A DNA stretch of 64,000 nt from positions 18,407,928 through 18,471,927 of the forward strand of contig CM045989.1 in assembly GCA_025175895.1 (NCBI GenBank). Direction: 5' to 3'. Positions 1 through 12,474 of the stretch are shown piece after piece. The notes below the pieces were generated by a model. It was not told the origin of the DNA, ran no database searches, and saw nothing but the letters and a program-made list of their open reading frames with translations. The position numbers were made by a program, and so were the translations under genes. How positions within the stretch are numbered: the first letter of the stretch is position 1; each line of letters starts with the position of its first letter. Source of the DNA: Wurfbainia villosa. Taxonomy: Eukaryota; Streptophyta; Magnoliopsida; Zingiberales; Zingiberaceae.

Positions 1-956
1 TGCCATGAGTCTACACTCAGATGAACTCAATACCCAAGTGTCTACTAAGAATGAAAATCATTGAATGCACAATCAGCCGCGAAGATGCACGAAGAGGATG
101 GGGCATCGAGACGCCTTCTTCTTAGCTTCACACGGACTCAAGATAAAATCTTATAGCAGTTTCTTCGCTAAGGTAGCCCTCCTCTCCTAATGTAAACAAT
201 GACCCAAATTTGTCTACAGGACATAGAATGACAATCAATAACTTGAAGATACAGAAGAGGATGGGGCATTAGATGCCTAGCCTTCTTCTGACTCTTGGAC
301 TGAAGATAAATCTTGCAAATTTCTTACGCGGTGGCCCTCCTTGCCACGCAGTGATGGCAGAGTGCCCTTTTTGTCGTAGTGGTACGCCTTCTTAGCCTTT
401 TTCTCTTCTTCCCCTTCTCGCTATTCCACTTACGGCTTCTTAGAACCTTTGTACTTGATGAATCAGCTATAGCACGCCCCTGCTCATGCTTCATAGCGAG
501 AAGGCTCAATCTAGATCTTCAAAGGCATGTTAAGTAAAGCGATTACGCTACGTATTGCGATGAACCTTCTTATATCTCGTGAGAGGTAAAGAGGAGCTTG
601 GAGACTTCTCAATCTTTCGGATCTCACTTGCTCGTCAAACAACTCATAAAGATTGAAAGACTATGCGGTATGAGCATCTATGTGCTCATGCTTCCTAGCA
701 TGACTCGGGTACCATCGTGGCACTAGCTATGATGTGCTTTCCACTAGATTAGAATCACTCACATATCTCTCGATGAGGTAGCAATTAGTCGAGATTGCAT
801 CATCACTGACCCAGGCGGGAAGAGGCTTGCGAGGACATACGTAAAAGCTTTTGCCTGAACAATTCTCAAGTTTCTGCCACCAAGAAGTTCGGCCTACCAA
901 TCGATTAATTCAAATTCAAATTAGAGCGCATTCAAAATAGGCGCGATTGAACATCA
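1..956 (-). pseudogene. B2 gag-protease remnant (copia)
   Basis: The minus strand matches the B1 gag from its start codon (here 956) through the basic region and zinc-knuckle area to the protease. Shared blocks include the GATGCCCCATC and ATTGATTGTCATTCTAT stretches that precede the B1 protease DTG motif. Gag is the capsid-like protein and the protease would process the polyprotein. The frame is destroyed by indels. The knuckle-protease linker is present twice: about 1-185 and 186-335 are diverged tandem copies of roughly 150 bases, each containing a GATGGGGCAT block on the plus strand. No functional protein is possible. Confidence 0.75.
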
Positions 957-2423
957 TGATCGAAGAAGATTAACCTAGAAATACAAATCAAGCATTATAT
1001 GAGAAAAATGATTTTAAAATGCATCCAACATACATTTTACAAATCCCATTCATTTTTCGATTGAGTGCAAAACCTCAAAATCACTTGAGAGATAGGTCAA
1101 GTCCATCTAAGATGGCCGATATGCAACATAGATATGAACAACTTTGGAGAGAGTCCAACAAGCTATTCTATAGCTCATGATGGTACAGGTGACTCAAGTA
1201 TCACAGGTGCATATCACATATATGCAACTTTCACAATGTGCTATCAACTAATTGAATGTTCACACACATACATCGCCCGGGTTGTTAACTCATTAACAAG
1301 TATGGATCATATGCATAGCACCCAACCAACTTCAACCTTTCCCTTCACACTCGACCTTAGGAAAGTAACCAACAAGCCGAATGTTCCGTCTCGGGTTAAA
1401 GCCAACCCATTAATCAAGAAATGGCTTTAATATGGTTGTATAATATTGACCAATTAGCCCGTCGGCAGAGTCCTGGTCCAAACAATCAAAGCTAACGATC
1501 GATTGACTCTCGAGCTCTTACCTACTATTAGTATTAAACCATTTCATGGATTTAAACATGTGTTCGAGTTTAGTAGGAGCTTGGAGAGTCCAGTGACTGA
1601 GAACCGGATAACAACCTAAACAAGAAATAGAACTCTTGTTCTAATTACATTAATGGAAGGTGTAGGCTTTAATATTGTGCAAGAGTTTTAATGTCTCATC
1701 CTCTTTGCATGCAAATAACTATTATCTACATGACATGACATACATGCAGACATACATCTACGTATCAGATCTACATGTCACGATGCATGATACATAATGA
1801 TATGCATCTAATGCAATTCATGCAATTATACGATATACAATTATAATGACGTAGTAAAAATTTCCTTATATGTTTATAACTATTTATGGAATAAAATATG
1901 AAATTTGGGTATTTGATTCCCAAATCAAATCATAACTAAATTAACCGGAAATAAATTTCCAAATCTAATCACATATTTCGCTATTTATGGAAAAAGCACT
2001 TATTCAAGGAAAGTCAAATATAATTTAGGAAATAAAATAAATTTTTCTAAATTGTCAGTTAAACTATTTATGGAAATAAAATAATGTATTTATTGTTTGG
2101 AATTCTTATATGTGGTCATATCATGATTAAATGTAGAAAATAAATTTTTCAAAACTAATCTAGCATCACATTTTATTTTATTTACAGAAGTGTTGAATTT
2201 CATAAATACTTCAAACTTTCCAAGTAAAAGATTTTCATAAATACTTTTAAAACTATGTTCTGTAAAATTTTCAAAATTAGAAAATTAATCCATAAATACT
2301 TCTAAACTTCTAAACTTTGCTAAAAGTAAAATTTCCATAATACATACAATTATGACTATCGCAAAACATTTTACGATTCGTGTGCTGAAACACAAACACC
2401 AGACTGTGCTCACGATAATGCGG
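957..2423 (-). other. B2 untranslated leader and degenerate primer-binding site
   Basis: A-rich leader between gag and LTR, collinear with the B1 leader (20705-21980). It includes the block of repeated lines about cataaatacttc / gaagtatttatgg (2050-2340) and a copy of the TTGGA-loop-TCCAA hairpin near 1146-1160. The primer-binding site next to the LTR is degenerate at about 2403-2422. The short frames at 1134-1430 and 2310-2495 show no family resemblance and are not called genes. Confidence 0.7.
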
Positions 2424-4995
2424 TGTTAGGGTTTCCCGCAAGACCTTCTTGCGAGTGTGTGTCTTCGAATATGTTTCATGTAAACATGTGCACAAACTGT
2501 GAGAAGAATAAAAAGACTTAGCAATAAATCTAATTTTATTACAACTTTACGCACACACAATTACAGCGCATGCAAGATATAATATAATACGTAGACATAA
2601 TTGCAGTGCGATTCTCATTTTGCAATAAAAGAGAAGATTACGCTAGAATTATGTCATGACGTATCACGTCACAAGTAAGGAATGAGCATCCAATAGCACA
2701 CCCATGTTAGGAGTTGCCTATATGCTCTATATCCACCGTACCGTCGACCGATGTACCCGCTGGACTATGTCAGCCAACCGCTGGGCGAGAATACCTCGCC
2801 TTCGTAGTATGATGCAAACTAGTCTTTATATATGCGAGAGATGATGTGATCGAGAGAAGATCACAATCTGAATCAAAATTTGGATGCAAAATGAGTCCTA
2901 ATAAGCTTCGCTTTCTCCGGGAAAGTGTATTTGTCAGACCCGATTAGATTTAATCCTTGATCCTCTCCACCTATGAGGATTGATAGAGATCACTAATCCT
3001 CGATCAAGGAAGTCGCTGAATCCCAGGAGCCCAAAGTCGCTGTGGAGCTCCAAAACCATCAGATGCTCCGTAGGGCACAAGGAAGAGCAACGTCTGTCAA
3101 AAACTTGGACAGCTTTGGTTAGGATCAAGGCCTCAAACAAGACGAGAGGGGTCGGCCGTCCGGTGGGTCCTTGGTCACCGAAGCCAAGGCGAAGTCATTG
3201 GAGGATCGAGGATCACGTGAGGTTAGGTTGCGGTAAGAAATTGGACACCCCATGCAGACAAGGTTGGGTTGAATGATGGCACAAGCTTGCATGGCCTTGC
3301 TTCCTATAAACAGGCATAGAGGAAGAGAGGGGAGAGGAGAGGGAAGGAAGGAAGTTTCAAAAGAAAATAAAACTTAGGGCTCTCTCAGACCTCTAGCCAG
3401 GCTAATTATATAGGCGTGTGTTTCTTAACGTCCATCAAGAACCTTCCTTCTCCTTAGAGTTATAATGGTTCCTAACCAAAACCCATTTAACCAGCTCCAG
3501 TGGCAAGTAACTATAATTAAAGCCAGATAAACCAACTAAGTTGGTCTATTTTTAAGTTAAACGAATAACTGAACTAACTTTGGTTCATTCGTATGCTTAA
3601 AAGCAAACCAAAACACGAAACCACTTTCTGGTTTATTATTTCCACCATCGGGATTAGAGCCAAGGGCATGCTCAAGCTGGTTCATCCATCCATAAATGTC
3701 TTCATTAAGACCTCGGCCCATCCATGCTTCATTAAGAGCTAAAACAATTTCATGCTCACTCTCCTTGTTTGAGTGCGTCCTCGAAGACCTGGATTTCTCT
3801 CGAATATGAGAATCTCATTCTCATGCTCGTTTGAATTTCAAACTTTGGATTACGCTCGTTCAACAAGGTAGTGTGACGAATAGGTTATGAGTTTATGATT
3901 GGGCCATCTATAATTAACCATTAATTAATTAACAGAGCCATCTCGAGTAGCACCTAACGGTAGTACATCATGATCCCTAATTAACCAAAAAATCAAATCT
4001 GCTGATCCTAAAAAATCATTTCAGATGACCCTTGGGCAAAGAATCCTACAAGCAATGAATCGTGCCCGTTCTTGATTAAAGCCATCTTATACCCTACCTG
4101 ATCTGGGCGTGATACTATAGTGTTAGTCTCCACTAGGTTGACTATGAATCACACCTAGCCCCAAGTATCATTTCCTCGCCCTCACAGTTTCTAAGTTATT
4201 TTACTCCTTGTATCCTAGAGTACCTTACCTTAAACATGTAATGCTTAATCCAAAGCACCATGCTTTGACGGTACTTTAATGTAATCCGAAGGTAGATCAA
4301 GGGTATACATCTCCTCAAAGCGAGGTGGTAGCAGATATTTGTAGGCTATTCAAAGAACTTCGGCCACTTAGACTTACTTGCCCAATCATCATCCGGGTCC
4401 ACATCTCCTCGGAGATGCTTCGCTTAAGATGTCTTGAAGCATAAGTCTTCTTGACCAAGATGACTTGAATACTCATAAGGTCGAAGGAACATCGCGCCCA
4501 AGGCTGTTGGCAAGAGCCGTAATAGATATCCTTATATCACAGAGAACCATATGATCTGCGGCTAAGCCACTCGATGGGTATTTGCAGAGAACCATAGCTA
4601 GCATCTCACGATTAACTCGGACTTCCAATGTGTCTCGTGCCCGTTGAGAAATAGCAAACGATTATAAACGAAGAGTATACCGACGTTGCCAATGTCTCAG
4701 TCTTACTTGAAGATGGGTCTATCCATCGATTCATCGACCTAAAGGAACCAAAGATTCAATCACCTCGCAATTACGTATTAAAAACTCACTAATGTTGTTA
4801 TGCTGATCGATCCTAACTAAGCATTCAATTTCATCTTTGTGAATCGTATTGTAGACAAGAAGATGAAATAGTTTAAAGATCAATTAAATAATGAAACATG
4901 TATACCGAATAGTGAATGCCGTTTTTCACTAAGTAGGTAGCCATCCAATGATAAATGATTGCCTTTCAGGACAATCCTTCTAAGTGTACCTAACA
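2424..4995 (-). repeat. B2 5' LTR (diverged)
   Basis: On the plus strand it starts TGTTAGGGTTTCCC and ends CCTAACA, the reverse of the B1 LTR ends. The right end (4850-4995) aligns with the first 150 bases of the B1 LTR in reverse, including ACATGTATAC and AATAGTGAAT. It is about 2.57 kb against 2.22 kb in B1, so it holds internal insertions. The frames at 2934-3276 lie inside it and have no support as genes. Confidence 0.75.
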
Positions 4996-5953
4996 AAGAC
5001 TTAGAGAAAGCCCCTACCTTGAGAGCGAAGACCATAGCTGCTAGCTCTAAATCGTGAGTGGGATAGTTCTTTTCATGTTCCTTGAGTTGCCTAGAGGCAT
5101 AGGCAATAACTTTACCCCTCTACATAAGTACAGCTCCGAGTCCCAATTCGGAGGCATCGCTGTACATGTCGAAGCTCTTGTCGTTCTCTGGGAGAGTAAG
5201 GATTGGAGCACTTGTAAGTCTCCTTTTCAGCTCCAAGAAACTCTTCTAACATTCCTCCGTCCATACATACTTCTTGTTCTTCCGGGTGAGAACTGTCATA
5301 GGTGCTACTATTCTGACGAAGTCTTCTACGAATTTTCGATAATAGCCCGCTAATCCGAGAAAACTCCTCACTTCGGTAGCATTCTTTGACCTACTCCAGT
5401 TACTCACAGCTTCAATCTTTCTTGGGTCTACCATAACTCTGTCTTTGGATATAATATGACCCAAAAAAGATACTTGATTGAGCCAGAATTCACATTTGGA
5501 GAACTTGGCATATAGTTGCTTTTCTCGAAGAATCTGTAATACCATCTTCAGGTGTTCGGCATGCTCTTCTTGATTTCTTGAATAGACGAGGATATCGTCA
5601 ATGAAGACGATCACGAACTTGTCAAGAAACGCCGAGAATACTGGATTCATCAGGTCCATGAACATAGCAGGAGCATTCGTCACTCCAAAAGGAATGACTA
5701 CGAACTCATAATGTCCGTATCTTGTTCGGAAAGTTGTCTTCAGTATATCATCTGGTTTCACTTTCACTTGATGATAGCCAGATCTGAGGTCAATCTTTGA
5801 AAAGACGGTGGCACCTTTTAACTGGTCAAACAGATCGTCAATCTGTGGTAAAGGGTACCTATTCTTGATCATCACATTATTTAGCGCTCGGTAGTCTATG
5901 CACAGGCGCATAGTCCCATCCTTCTTCTTTACGAATAGTACCGGAGCTCCTCA
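4996..5953 (-). pseudogene. Ty3/gypsy reverse transcriptase-RNase H remnant
   Basis: RT copies element RNA into cDNA; RNase H removes the RNA. The open part, 5911-5246 (221 codons), has classic gypsy RT blocks: CIDYRALN, YPLPQIDDLFDQL, FSKIDLRSGYHQ, PFGVTNAP and the catalytic FIDDILVYS, followed by FLGLAGYYRKF of the connection. Beyond it the same frame continues into RNase H, with DMYSDASELGLGAVL and VIAYASRQLKEHEKNYPTHDLEL, until B2 cuts it at 4996. Three in-frame stops are visible: 5951-5953 (TGA where Trp is usual before GAP), 5246-5248 and 5120-5122 (both TAG where Gln is usual). No frameshift is seen, so decay is mainly by point mutation. The upstream half of pol is deleted. Confidence 0.88.
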
Positions 5954-6436
5954 TGAAGAGTGAAATACTGTCACATCGACTCTATTACGACGTCTTCCAT
6001 ATATTACTATCTCATCGACTCTATTACCATGTCTTCCATATATTACTATCTCATCGACTCTATTACTATGTCTTCCAACCATGCCTATCTTCATATATTA
6101 TAATAAGGCTAGCATAAGATTATTATGCATATATTCATCTCATCGACTCTATTACTACGTCTTCCATATATTACTTGTCTCATCGACTCTATGACTACGT
6201 CTTCTAGCCATGCTTATCTTTATGTATTATAATAAGGCTAGCATAAGGTTATCATTCATATTAATTTATGCATATTTAAACTAAAGGCTAGCATAAAGTT
6301 ATCATACATATATTCATGCATATTTAAGCTAAAAGCATTTCTTATCTTACATGAAAGAAATAGAGTAGGCATATAATTTCTTACTTGGAGCAGCAGGATT
6401 TGGAGCTTGATGTGTGTGTAGTGGAAAGGCAGAACT
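5954..6436 (-). repeat. 39-bp tandem repeats in the deleted internal region of G1
   Basis: CATCGACTCTATTA recurs at 5974, 6013, 6052, 6141 and 6181: spacing is 39, 39, 89 and 40. Around them, two larger related blocks end in AGGCTAGCATAAG. No coding similarity to gag or protease is visible, so this segment replaces the normal 5' coding part of the gypsy element. Confidence 0.7.
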
Positions 6437-6438
6437 AG

Positions 6439-6451
6439 GCTCTGATACCAC
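6439..6451 (-). other. G1 primer-binding site (initiator Met-tRNA)
   Basis: The minus strand reads TGGTATCAGAGCC, complementary to the 3' end of plant initiator-Met tRNA. It lies one base from the LTR edge, fixing the LTR boundary at 6453. Confidence 0.85.
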
Positions 6452-6671
6452 CTGTAACGCCCGCCCTTCCCGTACCTCAGAGGGGAGCGAAGGGCGACGC
6501 TACGCGTGTCACGCCCGCCCTTTCCGGACCCAGAACCCGGAGGGGCGGCGCGTGACGCGACCGTACATACATACATACATACATACAGCGGAAGACTTTA
6601 TACATATTTCGTACTTCTTACAGCGGAAGACTTTAGACATTTTTTTTTCTTTTATAACATAAACATGCATT

Positions 6672-6673
<2 letters not shown>

Positions 6674-6714
<41 letters not shown>
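6674..6714. repeat. (AT)n microsatellite
   Basis: About 20 uninterrupted AT units inside the G1 LTR. Confidence 0.95.
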
Positions 6715-6716
<2 letters not shown>

Positions 6717-8460
6717 TTCTTCTTCTTCACATAGGGCATGCATCATAACATATATAGATACTTCTTCTTACTTCTTCTTTACTTCTTCTTATTAACATAG
6801 AGCATGCATTATAACTTAGATAGTTACTTAGTGCTTAGTTTAGGTTCATAACCATCGTTGTCATACGAAGACATAAGTAAGGACATCCATACACATCATC
6901 ATCATAGGTAAACATATATATATAAACCTAACGGATCTTCTCCACCATGCCACTGCCACACACATTTGGCCCCTCCTGCTGCCTCCTTTAGTTTATCCAT
7001 CCCTTACCCTTATCTGCAGTACGAGGGAAAGATAAACTATAAGCACATAGGCTTAGTAAGATCCAGTCCTACTCACAAAAACCATATATCGACATTAATC
7101 ATAGCATGTACCATTCATAACATATAAGCATGTAACATTCATAACATATAAGCCACATAACATGTAACATACATGGCGTAATTAACTTAACATGTAGCAT
7201 AAATAACGTGAGTAAACATAACATATCTCATCCATAGCATGGCAGCATAACATGTATCATCTATAACATAGCATCATGTCATGTCATATGCGTCTAGGAC
7301 TTATTTAAACATAACATATAACATATGTAGAGCAAATCAACATAACATAAAACATATAGGTATGACCTATCAGACATAACATACATCATATGTAGCATAG
7401 TGACATAACATGGCATATCAAACATAACATACTTCATATGTAACATATCAACATGGCATATCAAACATAACATACTTCATATGTAACATATCAACATGGC
7501 ATATCAAACATAACATCTAATCATGTAACATATGCGAGATGCTTTTGAAAACATATTTTATAGGTACGTAAATATAAATCTCAACATATTTGGGCCCGGC
7601 ATTGTACCACTTCTTCATTATCATAGCGCGCAGCCCTAAATAGGCCCGAGGTAGCAAGTCTCGAACCTAATAGGTTACTAGGCCCGATCTTAGTCCGTCG
7701 ACCTAGGGCAATCGTCATAGCGTAGAAGCCCATCCTAGGCCCGAGTCTTACTCCATCGACCTAAGGCATCTTGGAGCCCATCCCGTACTAGGCCCGAGTC
7801 TTATTCCATCGACCTAGGGGCAATCATACATAGAAGCCCATCCTAGGCCCGAGTCTTATTCCATCGACCTAGGGCATCTTAGGAGCCCATCCCATCTTGG
7901 ACCCTGTTAGGGTCTTGGTACAAGCCATGCAGAAGGTAAAATACTTATATGCTTATTTTATAACATAGCTTACATTTTGCAAACATAGCATACTTCATTT
8001 CATAACACATCATGCTTCCCTTCATGGACATATCATCTTTCATTTCGTAAACATGCCATTCTTCATTTCATAACATATCATTCTTCATTTCATCATCATG
8101 TCATATTCATGTCATGTACATATCGTTTTGTTTCATTTCATAATCCTATCTTCTTCCATTTCATAACATATTTCAAACATAGCATACACATAGACATGGC
8201 AAAAAGGCATGGCATCAAAAGTAAGTAAACACTAACCTAAGGCATGTTATCTTCATCTAGCATTATTTAATATCACAAGTCAACATGAATTCACCCAACA
8301 TAAAACACATGTTAACCTATTCATTTAACTTAACAACAAATTCATATGCACATAAGACTTATATTAAGACTTCATCTAATCCCCAAAATGCATGATGGCC
8401 GAATGGTCCATAGGGTCTTCTAGGGTTATCCTTTAACCTAATTCATTTCATATAACAACA

Positions 8461-9205
8461 ACCTAATTCGTTTCATATAACAACAACTTCATTTGCATAT
8501 AACATATGGATTAAAACTTCATTTGTTCACCCAAAACCTAGGTTGGCCGAATGGTCCAAGTAGGGTTTTTAGGGTTAACCTTTAACCTAATTCATTTCAT
8601 ATAACAACAACTTCATTTGCATATAACATATGGATTAAAACTTCATTTGTTCACCCAAAACCTAGGTTGGCCGAATGGTCCAAGTAGGGTTTTTAGGGTT
8701 AACCTTTAACCTAATTCATTTCATATAACAACAACTTCATTTGCATATAACATATGGATTAAAACTTCATTTGTTCACCCAAAACCTAGGTTGGCCGAAT
8801 GGTCCAAGTAGGGTTTTTAGGGTTAACCTTTAACCTAATTCATTTCATATAACAACAACTTCATTTGCATATAACATATGGATTAAAACTTCATTTGTTC
8901 ACCCAAAACCTAGGTTGGCCGAATGGTCCAAGTAGGGTTTTTAGGGTTAACCTTTAACCTAATTCATTTCATATAACAACAACTTCATTTGCATATAACA
9001 TATGGATTAAAACTTCATTTGTTCACCCAAAACATAGGTTGGCCGAATGGTCCAAGTAGGGTTTTTAGGGTTAACCTTTAACCTAATTCATTTCATATAA
9101 CAACAACTTCATTTGCATATAACATATGGATTAAAACTTCATTTGTTCACCCAAAACCTAGGTTGGCCGAATGGTCCAAGTAGGGTTTTTAGGGTTAACT
9201 TTTTC
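8461..9205. repeat. 124-bp tandem array, six units
   Basis: The marker CCCAAAACCTAGGTTGGCCG recurs with its first AAAA at 8533, 8657, 8781, 8905, 9029 and 9153: the period is exactly 124. Units are nearly identical (one copy reads AACATAGG). Each contains TTTTTAGGGTTAACC, a short telomere-like motif. Diverged copies flank both ends (about 8400-8460 and 9206-9340), so the array grew from an older duplication inside the LTR. Confidence 0.95.
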
Positions 9206-9948
9206 CCTAATCCATCTTAATCCCAACATCATCATATAGTTACAAAAACATGACATGGAGCTTCATTAAAACCCTAAAATCATGGCATGGCCGAATAGGC
9301 TTTAGGGGCTATTAGGGTTAGCTTTTAACCTAATTCCTTTTTCCATGTTAACATCATCATCTACCTCCTAAACATAGCATACAACTTCATTGATAAACTA
9401 AAACATAGCTTGGTTAGATATAACATATAGATTTCTTTTACAAACATCAATCGAAGCTACTCGTATGCAGGTGAGGGATACTTACATCCTTCGCTTTGCT
9501 TTGGGTGGGGAAGATAACCTAAAGAACCAACCTAGCCTTTGCTTTCTTGCTTGGATGAGGTTCGGCCAAAAGAGGGAAATGGAGAGGGAGAGAATTCGGT
9601 GAGAAGAAGAAGAAGAAGAAGAGAGGAAGTGGCAAATTAGAACCTTCCCTCTTCTTTATAAAGGGAGGAAGAGAAGTTTCTCTTCTCTTCTTCCATGCCT
9701 CTTCATTTGCCTTTATCACACTTATCTATAATCCCCCCCCTTCCTCTAATGATGATATCCTATTGGGCTTCTGGTTAGTGGGTGCATCTATAGGGTTTGG
9801 CTATCTCTAGAGGTTTGGAGTTCAATTCCTAGGTCTTGCATCCATTTTTGGCTTATTTTCTTTTGTTTTGGAAAAAGGCCCACCCAAGGCCCATGATCAT
9901 CAAGCCAAAAATTCCTGTAAAATTGCTAGGAATTTTACGGGCATTACA

Positions 9949-11123
9949 ACGCGATCATACATACATGCATATACATACAGCGAAAGCATTTAAAACAATA
10001 AAATCCCTTTCTTAAGCTAACTATATTAACATTATCCACCTAACAGATTAATTATGATGTAATGGTCTTAGCAATTTTCTTAACTAAACATGTACTAAAG
10101 AAATTCAAGATTTATATAATAAACGGGAGTGACAACTAAGGAAAAAACATCATTTAAGTCTTAACACTGAACGGTAAAACATGCATAATCTCCCCGAACC
10201 ATAAACTAAATCTTATCCATCATGCCACTGCCACACACATCTTTTCCTCCTGCTGCTCCCTTCAATTATTCCATTCCTTGCCTTGCTCTGCAGTACAAGG
10301 GAAAAACGACACTATCAGCACATATGCTGAGTAAGATCCTTTCCTACTCACAAAAGTCATACGACATAAATTACACATAAGATAGTGACATGTTCATTTA
10401 ACTAACATATAGTCATAGCATGGATGTAACTATTAACATGATCATCAAGAGGCATATAGACTTAGCATTCAAAATTCATGAGTAAAGCAATCCGTGACAT
10501 GATCATCTATGACAAGTATCCCCAAGGCATTTTTATCACAATAACATAACATCTCGTAATAACATAGGCATGGAATAGTTATATGAAGAATGCTCTTTGA
10601 AAACATATACTTTCATAAGTACTTAAACATAATCTCAACATTAAGGCCCGACATTGTATCCATGACTCGGCCCAACCCATTTGGCGGTTTATTCGGCGGC
10701 CCATTTGGCGACCTCTTGTGGTCGTTGACCGTCGGCACGTCGACCATGTCATTACCACTAGGCCCGTACTTCAACCTAGGGGCAACTTTGGATACAAGCC
10801 ATGCGTAAAGTAAAATAGCATACATGTTCTTTGACATAACATAAAGGGTGTTCTTGTCCCCACTCTTAGGGAAACATTTCTTAACCAATTCATATTCATA
10901 AGCCTTACGTAACCATAGCATAGGGGTGCCTATCGTTCATGAACATAAACAGGTATATCATGATAAAATGAGCAAAACTTAACATATACATTATGATACA
11001 ATGGTCCTACATCAGCCGTAACATGGGCATAAGGTATGAAATCATGCAAATATATCATCTAACTAGCATCATATCAATTCCATATATATACCTAGCATAA
11101 GGAAAATCATTTGGAATCATGTT

Positions 11124-11190
<67 letters not shown>

Positions 11191-12189
11191 TTGTCCTTTT
11201 TAATCTTCCCGAGCCTAGGACAACCGGCCTGCGTTGGATGACACACCCGTGTCGTGGCCGAGCGCACACGCTGCCAGGAAGTGCGCTGCCGAGCAACACC
11301 TCCGGCCGAGCGACACGGCGCTGGCGGCAGCATGCTTTGCGCTGGGCGACGCTTTGCACCCGAAGAGGCTCCGACATGTGCGTGCGAGCGGCATAGGCAT
11401 GTCCCTATCGCCACCCCGACACGCTTGTGTCAGGTGAAAGAGCGACGTGTTAGCCTCTGTACGTGTTCTGCTTAACAAAATTTATACAAACCTCGTCCTA
11501 GGGTCTTAAGCAATATCAACCATGGAACCTCGACTAAGGTTAATCATATGCAATATAGGGAAAAGAAGAACATGAAAAACTCTTTAATTGCATAGCACAA
11601 CATTAGGAACATTAAAGCCATTCGAGAGAAACCCATGTACTGCAGGTAAGGGAATTCTTACCTTCGATTGCTTTAACTTATATTTGTAAAACCTAATGAG
11701 ATGCAACCTTCTATCCTGCCTTAGCAGCTGCCCTCCAAGGTCTCTTGAATCCAACTTTTTCCTTAGATTCGGCGGAGAAGACAACCCTAGGAGAGAATTC
11801 TCCTTGATGTGTGGTTCGGCGGTGGAGGGATCAAGAGAGTAGAGAGGTGTCCTCTAGGGTATTAGGGAGGTTAAATTTATAACCATTAAGGCTTAACCTA
11901 TTCCCTTATAAATTTCCTTAAATTTCTCTCTTTAACAGAATTAATTCCTTCTTCAATTAAATTCGTGACTTCTCCCTAATCATATAAAATTTTTATTGGA
12001 TTTTTTTGGTGACTCACCCCTTCTTGTCCGGTTTTCTTTTCTTTTATCTTTTCTTTTATTTCCTTTAAATCCCACGTAATCCTATTATCATCATGCATAA
12101 TTATCTTTATTTTCTTTAACCCACATAAGGGCCCCTTTATTATCATTCCTCATTATCTATAAAACTCCTAAGATTTTTCGGGCGTTACA
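9949..12189 (-). repeat. G2: gypsy LTR fragment (right part), host of G1
   Basis: Starts ACGCGATCATACATACATGC, matching a point about 100 bases inside the G1 LTR (near 6553), and ends GGCGTTACA like a G-family LTR. So G1 inserted into the G2 LTR, whose left part lies outside the window. Middle blocks match G1, such as CTGCAGTAC(A/G)AGGGAAA. A GC-rich stretch at about 11200-11470 has no counterpart in G1 and gives overlapping open frames on both strands; none resembles a protein family. G2 itself lies in the C2 3' LTR, which resumes at 12190. Confidence 0.7.
11127..11188. repeat. (AT)n microsatellite
   Basis: About 30 AT units inside G2, bordering the GC-rich stretch. Confidence 0.95.
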
Positions 12190-12474
12190 CAAGGTGCCCA
12201 ACCCTTCTTTTTATAGGGAAGAAGGGTTTCTTCCCGTTGAGCATGCAGTAGTCGACTGCCACTCTAACAGCCAACTTCCAACAGCTTCTGACTTTTCATC
12301 ATCATCGTCCAATGGTACCCTTGGTAGTCGATCATTGCTACTATCGTGATTGGTGCTAGTTAATAATAGCCGACGATTAGTCACTACGGCGATTCTATAC
12401 TGCGTTCACCCATAATAGTTGACTGCCATCCTTTGGCAGTCGACTGATGGTGGAGCAGTCGACTGCCATCCCTT
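12190..12474 (-). repeat. C2 3' LTR, piece 1
   Basis: Matches C1 LTR around 46146-46440: CCCTTCT..TTTATAG, GTTTCTTCCCGTT, then several CAGTCGACTG palindromes. Position 12209-12214 gives a minus-strand TATAAA. The last five bases, CCCTT (12470-12474), are the left target duplication of A1; the right copy is 30860-30864. Confidence 0.75.

Larger units (their letters stand above)
1..4995 (-). mobile_element. B2: Ty1/copia element of the B family, 5' part only, runs off left edge
   Basis: Reverse-complement alignment by eye to B1 (18467-27979) is continuous: LTR at 2424-4995, leader at 957-2423, gag to protease at 956-1. It is inserted in the gypsy pol remnant of G1, because RNase H coding sequence resumes directly at 4996. 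The target duplication would start AAGAC on this side; the partner is outside the window. It is clearly older than B1, with many small indels and substitutions. Confidence 0.8.
4996..9948 (-). mobile_element. G1: Ty3/gypsy element, internally deleted, 5' end present
   Basis: Minus-strand order is LTR (9948-6453), PBS (6451-6439), about 480 bases of repeat-rich non-coding DNA, then RT and RNase H (5953-4996), where B2 interrupts it. Gag, protease and the first part of RT are missing. The 3.5 kb LTR with TGTAATGCCC/GGGCGTTACA ends and the Met-tRNA PBS suggest a chromovirus of the Tekay/Del type; this is inference, since integrase and chromodomain are not in view. It is inserted in the LTR of G2, a relative. 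Confidence 0.75.
6453..9948 (-). repeat. G1 5' LTR (3496 bp)
   Basis: Bounded by TGTAACGCCC and GCATTACA on the plus strand, next to the PBS. It shares a block with G2 (6944-7088 against 10218-10368, around ATGCCACTGCCACACACAT). It holds an (AT)n tract, a 124-bp tandem array and a TATA-like TTTATAAA at 9656-9663 with a purine-rich stretch. Repeats of CATAACAT fill 7080-7520, and a diverged CCTAGGCCCGAGTCTTA repeat with spacing of roughly 60-80 bases lies around 7670-7870. The short frames here (such as 6256-6739 and 9519-9719) are low-complexity and not genes. Confidence 0.85.

Noticed and set aside
2934..3276. Opposite-strand frames as host exons
   Set aside because: They lie within the B2 LTR, show no conserved domain, and are not kept in the B1 LTRs.
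8461..9205. CRISPR-like array
   Set aside because: Units are contiguous 124-bp tandem copies without spacers, in a plant LTR.
11055..11478. Five overlapping open frames on both strands as possible genes
   Set aside because: They come from GC-rich and (AT)n sequence in a gypsy LTR, resemble no family, and overlap each other in several frames.
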